Shown piece after piece: positions 39,781 through 48,752 of a stretch of 57,741 nucleotides of DNA. Below the pieces are notes generated by a model that did not search any database, was not told the origin of the DNA, and saw only the letters and a program-made list of their open reading frames with translations. How positions within the stretch are numbered: the first letter of the stretch is position 1; every line of letters starts with the position of its first letter. The DNA is taken from IMG/VR virus record IMGVR_UViG_3300042516_002128, positions 1 through 57,741 of that record; one strand, given 5' to 3'. Made by a program: the position numbers and the translations under genes. The DNA comes from a virus.

Positions 39781-42678
39781 ATGAAAGAAATTATTTCGCA
39801 AGAAGTTATTGAAAACTTCTTAAATGGTTGGGACCCTGAAGAATATATAGTAGGGGTTGAGTATGATTACCGAACCAACAAAATCTACAAAGTCATTCAA
39901 GACCCTGATAGGGGTAAAATCGTTAAACCTGACACCTTTACACCATTTTTATGGGTTGGTGACCTAACTGAATTTAATTTTTACCAAAGTAATAAAACAC
40001 TCCAAAAGAAAAAAATGGGTGAATATGGTATCATAATTGAAAAATTAAGAACAGAAGGAAATACTCGATTAGAAAATGGACAAACCTTTTTGGTTAAAAG
40101 TTTAAAAGGTTATACAGAACTTATTAACTTTTTTAAAGAGGGTGGAATTGACCCATGGGGTGATAAATTTAAATCATCTTTTACAATATTAAACCCTGTT
40201 GAACAGTATCTTATACAAAAAAAGAAAAGACTTTTTAAAGGTATTGAAGATTATTCCGGTGTTAATCGATTTGTATTTGATATCGAGACCACGGGTTTAG
40301 ACCCATTAACCTGTAATATTATATTGATTGGGGTTAAGGATAACCGTGGTTTAGAAAAGACAATCCCCGCATTTGGTGAGGACGGTGAAAAGAAATGTAT
40401 CGAGGAATTCTTCAACATAATAAAAGAAAAGAAACCAACAATTATTGGTGGTTATAACTCCGCATTTTTTGATTGGCCGTTTATCTTAAAGCGAGCAGAA
40501 ATATTGGGTGTTAATACTAAGGAATTAACTCAAATATTTACAAAACAAGGAATTAGAGAGAAGAAAGGTATGTTGAAACTTGCAAACGAGCAAGAAGAAT
40601 ACATTCAACACAATATATGGGGATTCAATATTATAGATATTGCCCATTCTGTTCGTAGAGCTCAAGCAATTAATTCCGAAATTAAATCTTGGGGTTTGAA
40701 ATATATCACCAAGTACTTAGAAAAAGAAAAACCTAATCGTGTTTATGTGGACGGTGCATGGATTTCAAAAATATATTTGGATAATGAATTATATTATGTA
40801 AACCCAAAAACAGGTAACTACAAGAAGATTGGTGAACCGGGAACTGATAATTTATTAGAGAAATATCCTGGTAAATTTGAAATATGGTCGGGTAGTAAAA
40901 TTGTTGAACAATATCTTGATGATGACTTGTATGAAACTATGATTGTTGATGATTCTTTTAGTCAATCGACATTTTTGATTTCAAAACTTGTACCAACAAC
41001 ATATGAGAGAATTGCAACAATGGGTACGGCTACTTTATGGAAAATTATCATGTTAGCTTGGTCATATGAAAACAATTTAGCCGTTCCCGCAAAAGACTCT
41101 AAACGACCATTCACAGGTGGTTTATCTCGTTTATTAACTGTGGGTTATGCTAAGAACATTGTTAAGTTTGACTATTCGTCACTTTATCCATCGATACAGT
41201 TAGTGTATGATATTTTCCCCGATTGTGATATCATGGGTGTACAGAAATCGATGTTGAAGTATTTCCGTAACATTCGTATAAAATATAAACATTTGGCTGG
41301 TGAACTAAAAGATAGTGACCCAGTTCAGGCGGAAATGTACGACCGTAAACAATTACCAATTAAAATCTTTATCAACGCTTATTTTGGTTCATTGTCTGCA
41401 CCACACGTATTTCCGTGGGGTGAAATGGATTCAGGTGAAACCATTACATGTATTGGTCGTCAATGTCTTCGTATGATGATTATGTTCTTTGAAAAGAAAG
41501 GTTATAAACCACTTGTAATGGATACGGACGGTGTGAATTTTGAGACTCCTGATAATATAAACGATACTGTTTATGTTGGTAAGGGGTACAATGAATTGGT
41601 TATAACAGGTAAAGAATATAGAGGAATTGAAGCGGATACCGCAGAATTCAATGACATATTCATGAGAAATGAAATGGGTCTTGATATTGATTATACCGCA
41701 CCGGCTTGTATTAATGTATCAAGAAAAAACTACATCATTAAATTGATGAAGAAAGGAAAAGAAAAAATCAAATTAACGGGTAATACTATTAAGTCTAAAA
41801 AACTACAACAATATATTGTTGAATTCTTGGACGAAGGATTTAAATACCTATTAAATGGTGACGGTATATCATTTGTTGAATTGTATTTCCAATATGTTGA
41901 GAAGATTTATAATAAACAGATTCCATTATCGAAAATTGCAAACAAATCTCGTGTTAAACAATCTGTTGAGGATTATAAGAAACATATACAGAAAGTAACG
42001 AAAGCTGGGTCATTAATGTCAAGACAAGCCCACATGGAATTGATTTTACAAAATAACTATAATGCAGGTCTTGGTGAAACAATCTATTATATTAATAACG
42101 GAACTAAGAAGTCTTCAGGGGATGTTCAGAAAATAAGTAAACCAACAAAAAAACAACAAGAGGAATATTATAATACACATGGTAAATCAATGCCAAACAA
42201 TTATTTAGAGATTAGTTGTTATATGATTTCTGAAAAAGAATTAAATGAAAATCCCAATATGACTGGTGATTATAACGTACCAAGATATTTGAGTAATTTT
42301 AATAAACGTATTGAACCTTTATTGGTTGTGTTTAGTCCCGAAATTCGTAATGATATTTTAGTTGAAAAACCAGAAGATAGACAGTACTTTACAAGTAAAC
42401 AATGTGAATTAGTTAATGGGTTTCCAATAAGTGAAGATGGTCAGGATAAATATGATGAGGTAATGACACTATCGGATAGTGAAGTTATATTTTGGAATAA
42501 AATTAAAAGAGACCCATTCTTTATGTACGTTGATAATAGTATCGAATTAGTTGATAAAAATTGGGTTGATTACAACCGTAAAGTATTGTTATCACAAGAA
42601 AAAAGTACTATCAGTAATGAAGATGAAATAATCAAAACAGATAATGTCGATTACGCTTATCACGCGATTGAAATGTAA
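39781..42678 (+). CDS. 43: DNA polymerase, family B (T4 gp43-like)
   Basis: 965 residues. The 3'-5' exonuclease has Exo I RFVFDIETTGLDP near 167 and Exo II GGYNSAFFDWPFILKRA near 224. The polymerase palm has motif A VKFDYSSLYPSIQ near 463, motif B KIFINAYFGSLSAPHVF near 530 and motif C VMDTDGVNFE near 580, so the catalytic Asp residues are present. It is the replicative polymerase. Unlike the surrounding late genes it has a host-type promoter and no TATTTATA element. It converges on a structural gene with no intervening base. Confidence 0.96.
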   Translation: MKEIISQEVIENFLNGWDPEEYIVGVEYDYRTNKIYKVIQDPDRGKIVKPDTFTPFLWVGDLTEFNFYQSNKTLQKKKMGEYGIIIEKLRTEGNTRLENGQTFLVKSLKGYTELINFFKEGGIDPWGDKFKSSFTILNPVEQYLIQKKKRLFKGIEDYSGVNRFVFDIETTGLDPLTCNIILIGVKDNRGLEKTIPAFGEDGEKKCIEEFFNIIKEKKPTIIGGYNSAFFDWPFILKRAEILGVNTKELTQIFTKQGIREKKGMLKLANEQEEYIQHNIWGFNIIDIAHSVRRAQAINSEIKSWGLKYITKYLEKEKPNRVYVDGAWISKIYLDNELYYVNPKTGNYKKIGEPGTDNLLEKYPGKFEIWSGSKIVEQYLDDDLYETMIVDDSFSQSTFLISKLVPTTYERIATMGTATLWKIIMLAWSYENNLAVPAKDSKRPFTGGLSRLLTVGYAKNIVKFDYSSLYPSIQLVYDIFPDCDIMGVQKSMLKYFRNIRIKYKHLAGELKDSDPVQAEMYDRKQLPIKIFINAYFGSLSAPHVFPWGEMDSGETITCIGRQCLRMMIMFFEKKGYKPLVMDTDGVNFETPDNINDTVYVGKGYNELVITGKEYRGIEADTAEFNDIFMRNEMGLDIDYTAPACINVSRKNYIIKLMKKGKEKIKLTGNTIKSKKLQQYIVEFLDEGFKYLLNGDGISFVELYFQYVEKIYNKQIPLSKIANKSRVKQSVEDYKKHIQKVTKAGSLMSRQAHMELILQNNYNAGLGETIYYINNGTKKSSGDVQKISKPTKKQQEEYYNTHGKSMPNNYLEISCYMISEKELNENPNMTGDYNVPRYLSNFNKRIEPLLVVFSPEIRNDILVEKPEDRQYFTSKQCELVNGFPISEDGQDKYDEVMTLSDSEVIFWNKIKRDPFFMYVDNSIELVDKNWVDYNRKVLLSQEKSTISNEDEIIKTDNVDYAYHAIEM

Positions 42679-42690
42679 TTAGATTACATT
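42672..42690. terminator. Hairpin overlapping two convergent stop codons
   Basis: AATGTAAT-TAG-ATTACATT is a perfect eight-base stem with a three-base loop, built from the last codons of both convergent genes (stops at 42676-42678 and 42679-42681). It is AT-rich with no T-run, so it is at most a weak bidirectional terminator. Confidence 0.35.
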
Positions 42691-43797
42691 ATACGGTGAT
42701 TGCATCGGTCTGTACTTTAAAGCTTTATTGAGATTCTCCGCCTCCATACCTTTTCTTTCGAGAACTTTATCGGGGCGGAGTCTTTCTAATCTTAACATTA
42801 ATTCTTCAACCAATTTTAATTTTTCATCTTTACCTTCTGTAAGTAATGATGAGTAATCCAATTTAACTTGACTATCGGGAACTTGTAAATCACCCGAGAA
42901 TTTACCCCAAATTCTTCCTAAACCTTCTTTAGAATATGCAATGAGATATTTTCTAACCCAGTTTTGTGCTGGTTTATTTAGGTCATCCCAAACTAATTGT
43001 TCGGTTTCAACATCTGAAGGTAATTTAATTATATCTTTATTTTTATCTAAACATGTATCTCTATCCATGGTATCATAATACCAATACCAAACCTGACTTC
43101 TATTATTTCGTATTGAACCAAAATCAAATTTACCGCCCGGTACATTATATAAGTGAATTACCTTAGTACTATTTGGTCCTGCGGTAATTCTATATGTTAA
43201 ATCACCACCAATTAACCTATTCTTCATATTTCTATCACCCATCCTTAATAAAAGGTCAAAAGCCGGCATCATAAAAAATGAACCCGCCGTTCCTTGTTGA
43301 GCGAATCCACCCACACCACCAAACGCAACACCACCCAATCCTCCAAAACCACCCAAAAATGGGTCAACTATTGAATCGGTTAACTCGGCTCTTGAAAACC
43401 ATAGAAGTTCATTTATTTCTCTACCAGCCGGTATAACGTAAGTTTGTGTATTTGCCGATAATTCAAAATAATCCTTTTTTAGTTCACTATTACCGCCCGT
43501 TTGTAAACCAACTATTTTTGAATATGCATGTGAGTATTGTGTTTCATAATCCAAACTTCTTGTTGTAAACGCTCTTGTTAATGACTGAGTATCAACATCA
43601 ATACCAATTAACGATGACCATTGTGATTCAATTAACCAATCACTCACATATTGTTCATACTCCGATAAAGACAATTCCAAAAATGTATCCATCTGTTCTT
43701 CAGTTAATTCAATACCTCTAACGGGTAGTCCTAATAAATGAAAAACCTGAGTATATAATTTTTGTTTTTGTGGGTTTGTTATAATAGTAGCTGACAT
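42679..43797 (-). CDS. Neck/head completion protein candidate (T4 gp13-like)
   Basis: 372 residues. It begins SATIITNPQKQKLYTQVFHL and has ELSLSEYEQYVSDWLIESQW near 48. A Gly-rich loop (FLGGFGGLGGVAFGGVGGFA) lies near 150. The C-terminus reads NWVRKYLIAYSKEGLGRIWG, KFSGDLQVPDSQVKLDYSSL and EELMLRLERLRPD. The layout resembles the gp13-type neck protein of T4-like phages, but this is by eye only. A TATTTATA element lies nine bases upstream. It is separated from the gp14/gp15-like pair by the nuclease and helicase genes. Confidence 0.45.
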   Translation of the reverse strand: MSATIITNPQKQKLYTQVFHLLGLPVRGIELTEEQMDTFLELSLSEYEQYVSDWLIESQWSSLIGIDVDTQSLTRAFTTRSLDYETQYSHAYSKIVGLQTGGNSELKKDYFELSANTQTYVIPAGREINELLWFSRAELTDSIVDPFLGGFGGLGGVAFGGVGGFAQQGTAGSFFMMPAFDLLLRMGDRNMKNRLIGGDLTYRITAGPNSTKVIHLYNVPGGKFDFGSIRNNRSQVWYWYYDTMDRDTCLDKNKDIIKLPSDVETEQLVWDDLNKPAQNWVRKYLIAYSKEGLGRIWGKFSGDLQVPDSQVKLDYSSLLTEGKDEKLKLVEELMLRLERLRPDKVLERKGMEAENLNKALKYRPMQSPYNVI

Positions 43798-43798
43798 A

Positions 43799-43830
43799 TT
43801 TGTTTTTATAAATAAATATCTGTATATTTT
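43799..43830 (+). promoter_or_regulatory. Host-type promoter, TTTG-N20-TATATTTT
   Basis: TTTG at 43799-43802 and TATATTTT at 43823-43830 are separated by 20 bases. It points into the nuclease gene at 43836 and overlaps the divergent late element at 43807. Confidence 0.45.
43807..43814 (-). promoter_or_regulatory. Putative late promoter element TATTTATA
   Basis: Minus strand GATATTTATTTATAAAAAC, nine bases before the ATG at 43797; TATTTATT and TATTTATA overlap within it. Confidence 0.5.
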
Positions 43831-43835
43831 AGTTT

Positions 43836-44753
43836 ATGATGGATATTAAAGTAGACATAAGAGAAAGACTAAAAAATATTACCATAGACCCATTGTGTAA
43901 AACATCAGTAACAAGGGAGATTATGATGCAAATACAAAGAAATAATACTTTAAAATTAAGGATTTCAAGGGAAATTAATAGGATGTTAGAGGAATTATAT
44001 ACTCCATTAGGTTTGTGGGGTCAAAACCCACAATCATCAGATGAGGATTTTGGTGTGTTAGATAAAGATGGTAATTGGGGAATTCAAAATGTATTTGATA
44101 CAAACTATTCTTGCCAAGAGGTATTGTTTAATAGATGTAATTTATCAATTTTAAGATTATATAGAAAAAAAGGTATTGAAGATATTGAAATATCGGGTGA
44201 AACTTTTTCATATAGAAACCCAATAATTATTGATGATGAGACATTAAAAGATGAAAAAGAAACACTACGTAGAATAAATAAATTATTAATTTTAATTGAT
44301 AACTATAAAAATAAAATATTTTTACCCGGTAGTGAGATATTTGACATTTTAATTAATATGTGTTCAAATACAATGTCAAGAGGAGACGAAACCCAAAAAT
44401 TCTATGTTGATAACATATATGATTTCTTTGATGATATTGTTGAGGTTAAAGCATTAGGTGGTCTTGGTAATTATGATGATAGAAAAAAGGGTATTGATGT
44501 TTGGACAAAACATGGTGATGATAAAGTACTAAAACACCAAATAAAAGGTACGTGTGACTTAACATCAGTTAATGGTGGTTATTTGGTTAATTCAGCACTA
44601 AGTCAAACATCTAAATGTGATTTATACGTTTTTGTTTGTGAAGATTATAGAATTCTTATATTAAAGAATAATAAATATGAAATGGAATGGACTAAAGATG
44701 GAGTGTTCTTTCCAATAACCTTAAAAGTTAATGAAAAATTTTATACCCAATAA
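43836..44753 (+). CDS. PD-(D/E)XK-type nuclease-like protein
   Basis: 305 residues. The C-terminal third has a restriction-enzyme-like core: RGDETQKFYVDNIYDFFDDI, EVKALGGLGNYDDRKKGIDV, then KVLKHQIKGTCDLTSVNGGY. GID...QIK fits the D-(x)n-Q-x-K variant of the superfamily, with Asp near 222 and Lys near 237. The N-terminal 180 residues are helical and may recognise a target. It has a host-type promoter and could degrade host DNA, or act in replication or restriction of rivals. It overlaps the small gene at 44731 by 23 bases. Confidence 0.6.
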   Translation: MMDIKVDIRERLKNITIDPLCKTSVTREIMMQIQRNNTLKLRISREINRMLEELYTPLGLWGQNPQSSDEDFGVLDKDGNWGIQNVFDTNYSCQEVLFNRCNLSILRLYRKKGIEDIEISGETFSYRNPIIIDDETLKDEKETLRRINKLLILIDNYKNKIFLPGSEIFDILINMCSNTMSRGDETQKFYVDNIYDFFDDIVEVKALGGLGNYDDRKKGIDVWTKHGDDKVLKHQIKGTCDLTSVNGGYLVNSALSQTSKCDLYVFVCEDYRILILKNNKYEMEWTKDGVFFPITLKVNEKFYTQ

Positions 44754-44949
44754 ATTAAACGAAATTTTAATATTGTCTTCAAAAAACAATATGGAATTTG
44801 TATATCAAAAAGAAGGTGAAGAAAACTTTATTAAATTTTCAATAGAACCTGAAAGAAAAATAACGGTTAATATTGTAAATGAAAAAGATAAAAATTTAAA
44901 AAAGTTAATTAACCAAAAACTTGAGGAATTAAACCAACTCTTTAAGTAG
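44731..44949 (+). CDS. Small basic protein coupled to the nuclease-like gene
   Basis: 72 residues. It reads KNFIPNKLNEILILSSKNNM, FVYQKEGEENFIKFSIEPER, and ends with INQKLEELNQLFK. It overlaps the nuclease gene by 23 bases and the convergent helicase gene by 21 bases. The composition is that of a normal small coding gene. It could be a partner or inhibitor of the nuclease; nothing in the sequence decides this. Confidence 0.5.
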   Translation: MKNFIPNKLNEILILSSKNNMEFVYQKEGEENFIKFSIEPERKITVNIVNEKDKNLKKLINQKLEELNQLFK

Positions 44950-46683
44950 TGACGTTGCGAAACTCTCTGAAAAATCACCGTCACCCATTACTTGGTCAAT
45001 AATATTCTTCTTCTTATTTAAGATGTTATATACAATTTTCTCCATTGTGTTTTCAAATATCGGATAGTAAACTATTACATTTTTCTTTTGTCCATATCTA
45101 AACGCTCTATCTTCTGCTTGACTATGATGAGCAGGAACAAACGATAAGTCGTTCATAATTACAACTTCAGCTGCGGTTAATGTAATCCCAACACCACCAG
45201 CAATAATGTTTGAAATAAAAATCTTTATTTTATCTTCATTCTGAAATCTATCAACACTCTGTTGTCTTTTTTCTTTTGACATTCTACCGTCAAGAACAAC
45301 CGAATTCTTTTTGTATTTTTCATGTAACATATCAAGGGTCATTGTGAAGTTTGTAAATACAATAACCTTTTTACCTTGTTCTAAACATCTATCAATAATT
45401 TCTGAAGTGTACTCCACTTTTTCATATGCGATAACCTGTCTAACCTTCATTAGACGATTAATGGTTATACTTATTGATTCTTTATTTTTATTGTCATTAG
45501 TAATCCTCATGAAGTCTTCCAATTCTTCATCATAGAAGGTACTTTTTAAATCTAAAAATATTGGAGTAATGATTTTATCAGGTAAATCTAATATGTCCGT
45601 TTTCATTCTTCTAAGAACAAGGTTTTTAGTTCTGTCTCTTAGTTCATCTAAATTAGTGGCTCCACCCGTATTCCAAATCTTTTTACCATTAACAGTAAAT
45701 TGATATCCTCCACAGTATCTTTTTACATATGTCTGCCAATTTAACGCAATAGGTGATTGAACAATTTTAAGAATGTTGTAATAGTTTATCGGTCTCGATG
45801 TCATCGGTGTCCCCGTTAATAACCAAACCTTGGGTATTTTATCAACAATATCATTAATTAATTTAGTTCTTTGTGCGGTTGGGTTTGAAATATAATGAGC
45901 CTCATCAATAATAACTAAATCAAATTTTTCTTTAAGTATCGGTTGACGGATTTCTTCACCCAATGCAACTGATTCCATTGAATGGTAATTTTTAATTATA
46001 TCGTAATTTATAATGTAATAATCAAAAGTCGAACCCCATTTTTTACCTTCAACTATTAATGTTTTTTTATCAGAATAGTTTTCAATCTCTCTTTGCCAGT
46101 TAATCTTTAAAGAAGCGGGACAAATAATAAGAACCTTCTTTGCTCCACTTTCCATGGATGCAATGATTGCGGATGTTGTTTTACCAAGACCCATATCATC
46201 AGCAAGGATATATCTATCGTTCGCTAATAATTTTTCAATGGCCACTTTTTGGTGTTCCATTGGTGGTCTCTTTGAATATGGAGAATAATCAACTTCTCTA
46301 TTTAATTTTTTTTCTTCTTGAATTATGGATGATTTGGGTATCCACATTGTGTAATTTTTTTCACTATCGGTTACTCTACCCCAAATATGATATGCCTTAT
46401 CACTCTCACATAATAATTTTTCACACCATACTTTTTCCGGTACTTTTGGAAGATGTTTATCCTCCATTAATTTTTCACCAAAATTTGATGCAACGTTGAT
46501 ATACTTTTTTGCAACACGAGGTATTACCTCATGGTACTTAATCACGTATTCAGCTTGTGGACGAGTTAACTTAAAATTCTTAACTTCTAAAAACTTTTTT
46601 TTGAATTCTAATAACTGATTATTAAAACCCTCATAGTTTGCTAATATGTCCCTCGCCTCTATTTCAGGTATGGTACTTTGCAT
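44929..46683 (-). CDS. SNF2-family helicase/translocase
   Basis: 584 residues. Superfamily 2 motifs of the SNF2 class are complete: motif I ADDMGLGKTTSAI (161-172), Ia IICPASLKINWQREI, motif II VIIDEAHYISN near 255, motif III VWLLTGTPM, then in the second RecA domain KVIVFTNFT, VVLDGRMSKEKRQQSV, and motif V/VI SNIIAGGVGITLTAAE and QAEDRAFRYGQKKNV. The N-terminal 135 residues are a helical and small beta module. SNF2 proteins move along double-stranded DNA and remodel protein-DNA complexes or forks. The gene is transcribed toward the nuclease-like pair and overlaps its end by 21 bases. Confidence 0.93.
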   Translation of the reverse strand: MQSTIPEIEARDILANYEGFNNQLLEFKKKFLEVKNFKLTRPQAEYVIKYHEVIPRVAKKYINVASNFGEKLMEDKHLPKVPEKVWCEKLLCESDKAYHIWGRVTDSEKNYTMWIPKSSIIQEEKKLNREVDYSPYSKRPPMEHQKVAIEKLLANDRYILADDMGLGKTTSAIIASMESGAKKVLIICPASLKINWQREIENYSDKKTLIVEGKKWGSTFDYYIINYDIIKNYHSMESVALGEEIRQPILKEKFDLVIIDEAHYISNPTAQRTKLINDIVDKIPKVWLLTGTPMTSRPINYYNILKIVQSPIALNWQTYVKRYCGGYQFTVNGKKIWNTGGATNLDELRDRTKNLVLRRMKTDILDLPDKIITPIFLDLKSTFYDEELEDFMRITNDNKNKESISITINRLMKVRQVIAYEKVEYTSEIIDRCLEQGKKVIVFTNFTMTLDMLHEKYKKNSVVLDGRMSKEKRQQSVDRFQNEDKIKIFISNIIAGGVGITLTAAEVVIMNDLSFVPAHHSQAEDRAFRYGQKKNVIVYYPIFENTMEKIVYNILNKKKNIIDQVMGDGDFSESFATSLLKELV

Positions 46684-46722
46684 ATATTCCTAAATATAAC
46701 GAAATAGAATCAAAAATGGAAC

Positions 46723-46730
46723 TATTTATT
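46723..46730 (+). promoter_or_regulatory. Putative late promoter element TATTTATT, three bases from ATG
   Basis: CTATTTATTGGT then ATG at 46734. The fixed three-base spacing is why 46734 rather than 46716 is chosen as the start of the next gene. Confidence 0.5.
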
Positions 46731-46733
46731 GGT

Positions 46734-47246
46734 ATGAATAATAAATTACCAATTACGAGAATAAGTAAATTTTTCTCCCAAGACGACTTTGATTTAAATG
46801 TTAGAATGGGTGAGGAATACTTACACGGTGATTTAGGTATGAAATTGGTATTATTTAGGGTTGATAGACAAAAAACCGATACCGATGAAGTCTATGGTGA
46901 AGTGGGTAAAGATGATATTAAATTTTTACCTCCTGTTGAATTTTTCGGATTGGTTAAAGTTGAGGAATCAAAAAATAACAGTTATACCAAAGGTTTAAAT
47001 AGATATTTGGAACCTGGTAATATGACAATATCGGTTTACCTAAACCATTTAGAAGAATTAAAAATAGATATTAGATATGGTGATTACATTGGTTATCCTG
47101 AATCTGAAGAGAAAATAAGATATTATACAGTTTCAAATGATGGTAAACTAACCGCAGATAATAAACACAATATGTTTGGTTATAAACCATTCTATAGAAC
47201 AATACTTTGTGTTCCGGCACAAGAAACAGAATTTAGAGGAATTTAA
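46734..47246 (+). CDS. Neck protein candidate (T4 gp14-like)
   Basis: 170 residues from 46734 (MNNKLPITRISKFFSQ); an in-frame ATG at 46716 would add six residues but would place the late element inside the gene. The body has DTDEVYGEVGKDDIKFLPPV, MTISVYLNHLEELKIDIRYG and DYIGYPESEEKIRYYTVSND, the beta-rich pattern of gp14-type head-tail connectors. It stands directly upstream of a gp15-like gene and the sheath, the T4 order 14-15-18-19. Not confirmed by search. Confidence 0.5.
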   Translation: MNNKLPITRISKFFSQDDFDLNVRMGEEYLHGDLGMKLVLFRVDRQKTDTDEVYGEVGKDDIKFLPPVEFFGLVKVEESKNNSYTKGLNRYLEPGNMTISVYLNHLEELKIDIRYGDYIGYPESEEKIRYYTVSNDGKLTADNKHNMFGYKPFYRTILCVPAQETEFRGI

Positions 47247-47248
47247 TT

Positions 47249-48436
47249 ATGGGATTACCTAAAAGAAAAAATAATATACAAGTTTACGGTAAAATCGAAA
47301 ATGAGGAGGGTTCTATCATTGGTAGAAGAAAAGAGTTATTGGAAAGAATAACAAAATCTGACACCTATTTACCCGATTCTGTTTTGCACGATGACCTTGA
47401 TTTGGGTATGCTTGATTTTGTTAAAGAAAACTTCAAAGTTGTATCTGACGGTAATCAAATCCCTATTATCCCTAAAATATTAACAATACAAAGATGGGGT
47501 GAATTTACAAATAATTGGACATTTTCGGATGATGATGGTAATATTAAATTACCATTTGTTGCCATAGTTAGAAAACCCGATGTTCAATTTGGAACAAATC
47601 CCGCAGTACAAAGAACAATTCCTGATAGAAGAGAATTTTTTTACGCTAGTGTTCCAACATGGGACGGTAATCAACTCGGTGCTGACATTTACAAAATACC
47701 ACAACCAATTGCAGTAGACATCACTTTTGATGTAACAATTGTTTGTACAAAATTTAGAGACATAAACAAATTTAATAAGGTTGTTTTACAAAAATTCTCA
47801 TCTCGCCAATCATATACGTCCGTAAAAGGTCATTACATACCCATAGTATTGGATAGAATCGAAGATAATACTCCAATGGATACTTTGGATGGTAGAAGGT
47901 TTTACATCCAAAATTACACCTTTACAATGTTAGGATTCCTAATTGATGAAGAGGAGTTTGAAGTTAAACCGGCAATCAATAGAATTTTAACTATGGTGGA
48001 GACTGATTTAAGGTCAAGTAGTACCCCAAGACCCGAAATTAATTTATCAATAACAAGTTCATATTCGAGGGGTTCAATTGTTTCACAATATTCTGTAGTA
48101 GCATCACGTAAAGTTGATAAAACAGTTGAGATTACATTTGACGATATATTAGGTCTCACAACCGGTGGTACAGTAACAATACCGGTTAAATTATTTATAG
48201 AACCTAAACAAATTTCAGGAACTACTGAATATACGGTTGATGGTGTTTATTCAAATTTAAATCTAACAAATACTTTTAGTGGATTAACGGTCAACACAAT
48301 AGGTAGAAGTAATTTTGATTTTAACACGACTAACACATCTATATTTCAACATATTCCAACCCCAACACCAACTATTACCCCAACACTAACTATTACCCCA
48401 ACTCCAACTATTACCCCAACTCCAAGTAGTCCTTAA
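47249..48436 (+). CDS. Tail completion or sheath-stabiliser candidate (T4 gp15-like) with Pro/Thr tail
   Basis: 395 residues. The body (PIIPKILTIQRWGEFTNNWT, LPFVAIVRKPDVQFGTNPAV, PQPIAVDITFDVTIVCTKFR, HYIPIVLDRIEDNTPMDTLD) resembles gp15-type tail terminators, which cap the tube and sheath. Two bases separate it from the gp14-like gene. The last 26 residues are a Pro/Thr run (TPTPTITPTLTITPTPTITP) like those in the fibre genes, which is odd for a terminator and may have been acquired by repeat recombination. The call is moderate. Confidence 0.5.
   Translation: MGLPKRKNNIQVYGKIENEEGSIIGRRKELLERITKSDTYLPDSVLHDDLDLGMLDFVKENFKVVSDGNQIPIIPKILTIQRWGEFTNNWTFSDDDGNIKLPFVAIVRKPDVQFGTNPAVQRTIPDRREFFYASVPTWDGNQLGADIYKIPQPIAVDITFDVTIVCTKFRDINKFNKVVLQKFSSRQSYTSVKGHYIPIVLDRIEDNTPMDTLDGRRFYIQNYTFTMLGFLIDEEEFEVKPAINRILTMVETDLRSSSTPRPEINLSITSSYSRGSIVSQYSVVASRKVDKTVEITFDDILGLTTGGTVTIPVKLFIEPKQISGTTEYTVDGVYSNLNLTNTFSGLTVNTIGRSNFDFNTTNTSIFQHIPTPTPTITPTLTITPTPTITPTPSSP
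48355..48433 (+). repeat. Pro/Thr-coding repeat tract at the gp15-like C-terminus
   Basis: CCAACACCAACTATTACCCC units encode TPTPTITPT. The DNA is similar to the stalk tracts at 37899 and 38656. Confidence 0.75.
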
Positions 48437-48439
48437 AAA

Positions 48440-48616
48440 TTAATCTCCGTAGATATCTTTTTTCTTTGGTATTTCAATGGATTTATCTTCTTTACAAGTT
48501 TCATCAATCCACTTCTGAACAATTTTATAAATTTTTAATCCTTTTTTATCGCAATATTCTTTTAACATCTTGTGATGTTTCTCACTAACCTTGATGTTTT
48601 TGGTGGTATTTTCCAT
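48440..48616 (-). CDS. Small ribbon-helix-helix-like protein
   Basis: 58 residues from the ATG at 48616; the longer frame to 48637 lacks a convincing start. It reads TTKNIKVSEKHHKMLKEYCD, KKGLKIYKIVQKWIDETCKE: a strand followed by two helices, as in MetJ/Arc DNA-binding proteins that bind operators as dimers. It is the only obvious small DNA-binding regulator in the right half of the window. It converges on the gp15-like gene and has a TATTTATC element six bases upstream, so it is probably expressed late. Confidence 0.6.
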   Translation of the reverse strand: MENTTKNIKVSEKHHKMLKEYCDKKGLKIYKIVQKWIDETCKEDKSIEIPKKKDIYGD

Positions 48617-48622
48617 GATAAA

Positions 48623-48630
48623 GATAAATA
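48623..48630 (-). promoter_or_regulatory. Putative late promoter element TATTTATC
   Basis: Minus strand CAATATTTATCTTTATC then ATG at 48616, six bases downstream. Confidence 0.45.
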
Positions 48631-48707
48631 TTGACACTAAAAGATAAATTAGTGTCTATAAGTATATTTTTTCAAAAAATCAAGTAAATCTTTGCTAAAA
48701 ACAAAGA

Positions 48708-48715
48708 TATTTATA
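48708..48715 (+). promoter_or_regulatory. Putative late promoter element TATTTATA
   Basis: GATATTTATAGAAAAG, 37 bases before the sheath ATG at 48753; the leader between is A-rich, ending CAAGAAAAAA. Confidence 0.55.
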
Positions 48716-48752
48716 GAAAAGTAATAAAATAAATTAACCAAACAAGAAAAAA

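Noticed and set aside
46716-46733. Upstream ATG for the gp14-like gene
   Set aside because: It would put the late element inside the gene. Starting at 46734 gives the same three-base spacing as five other genes, though 46716 cannot be excluded.
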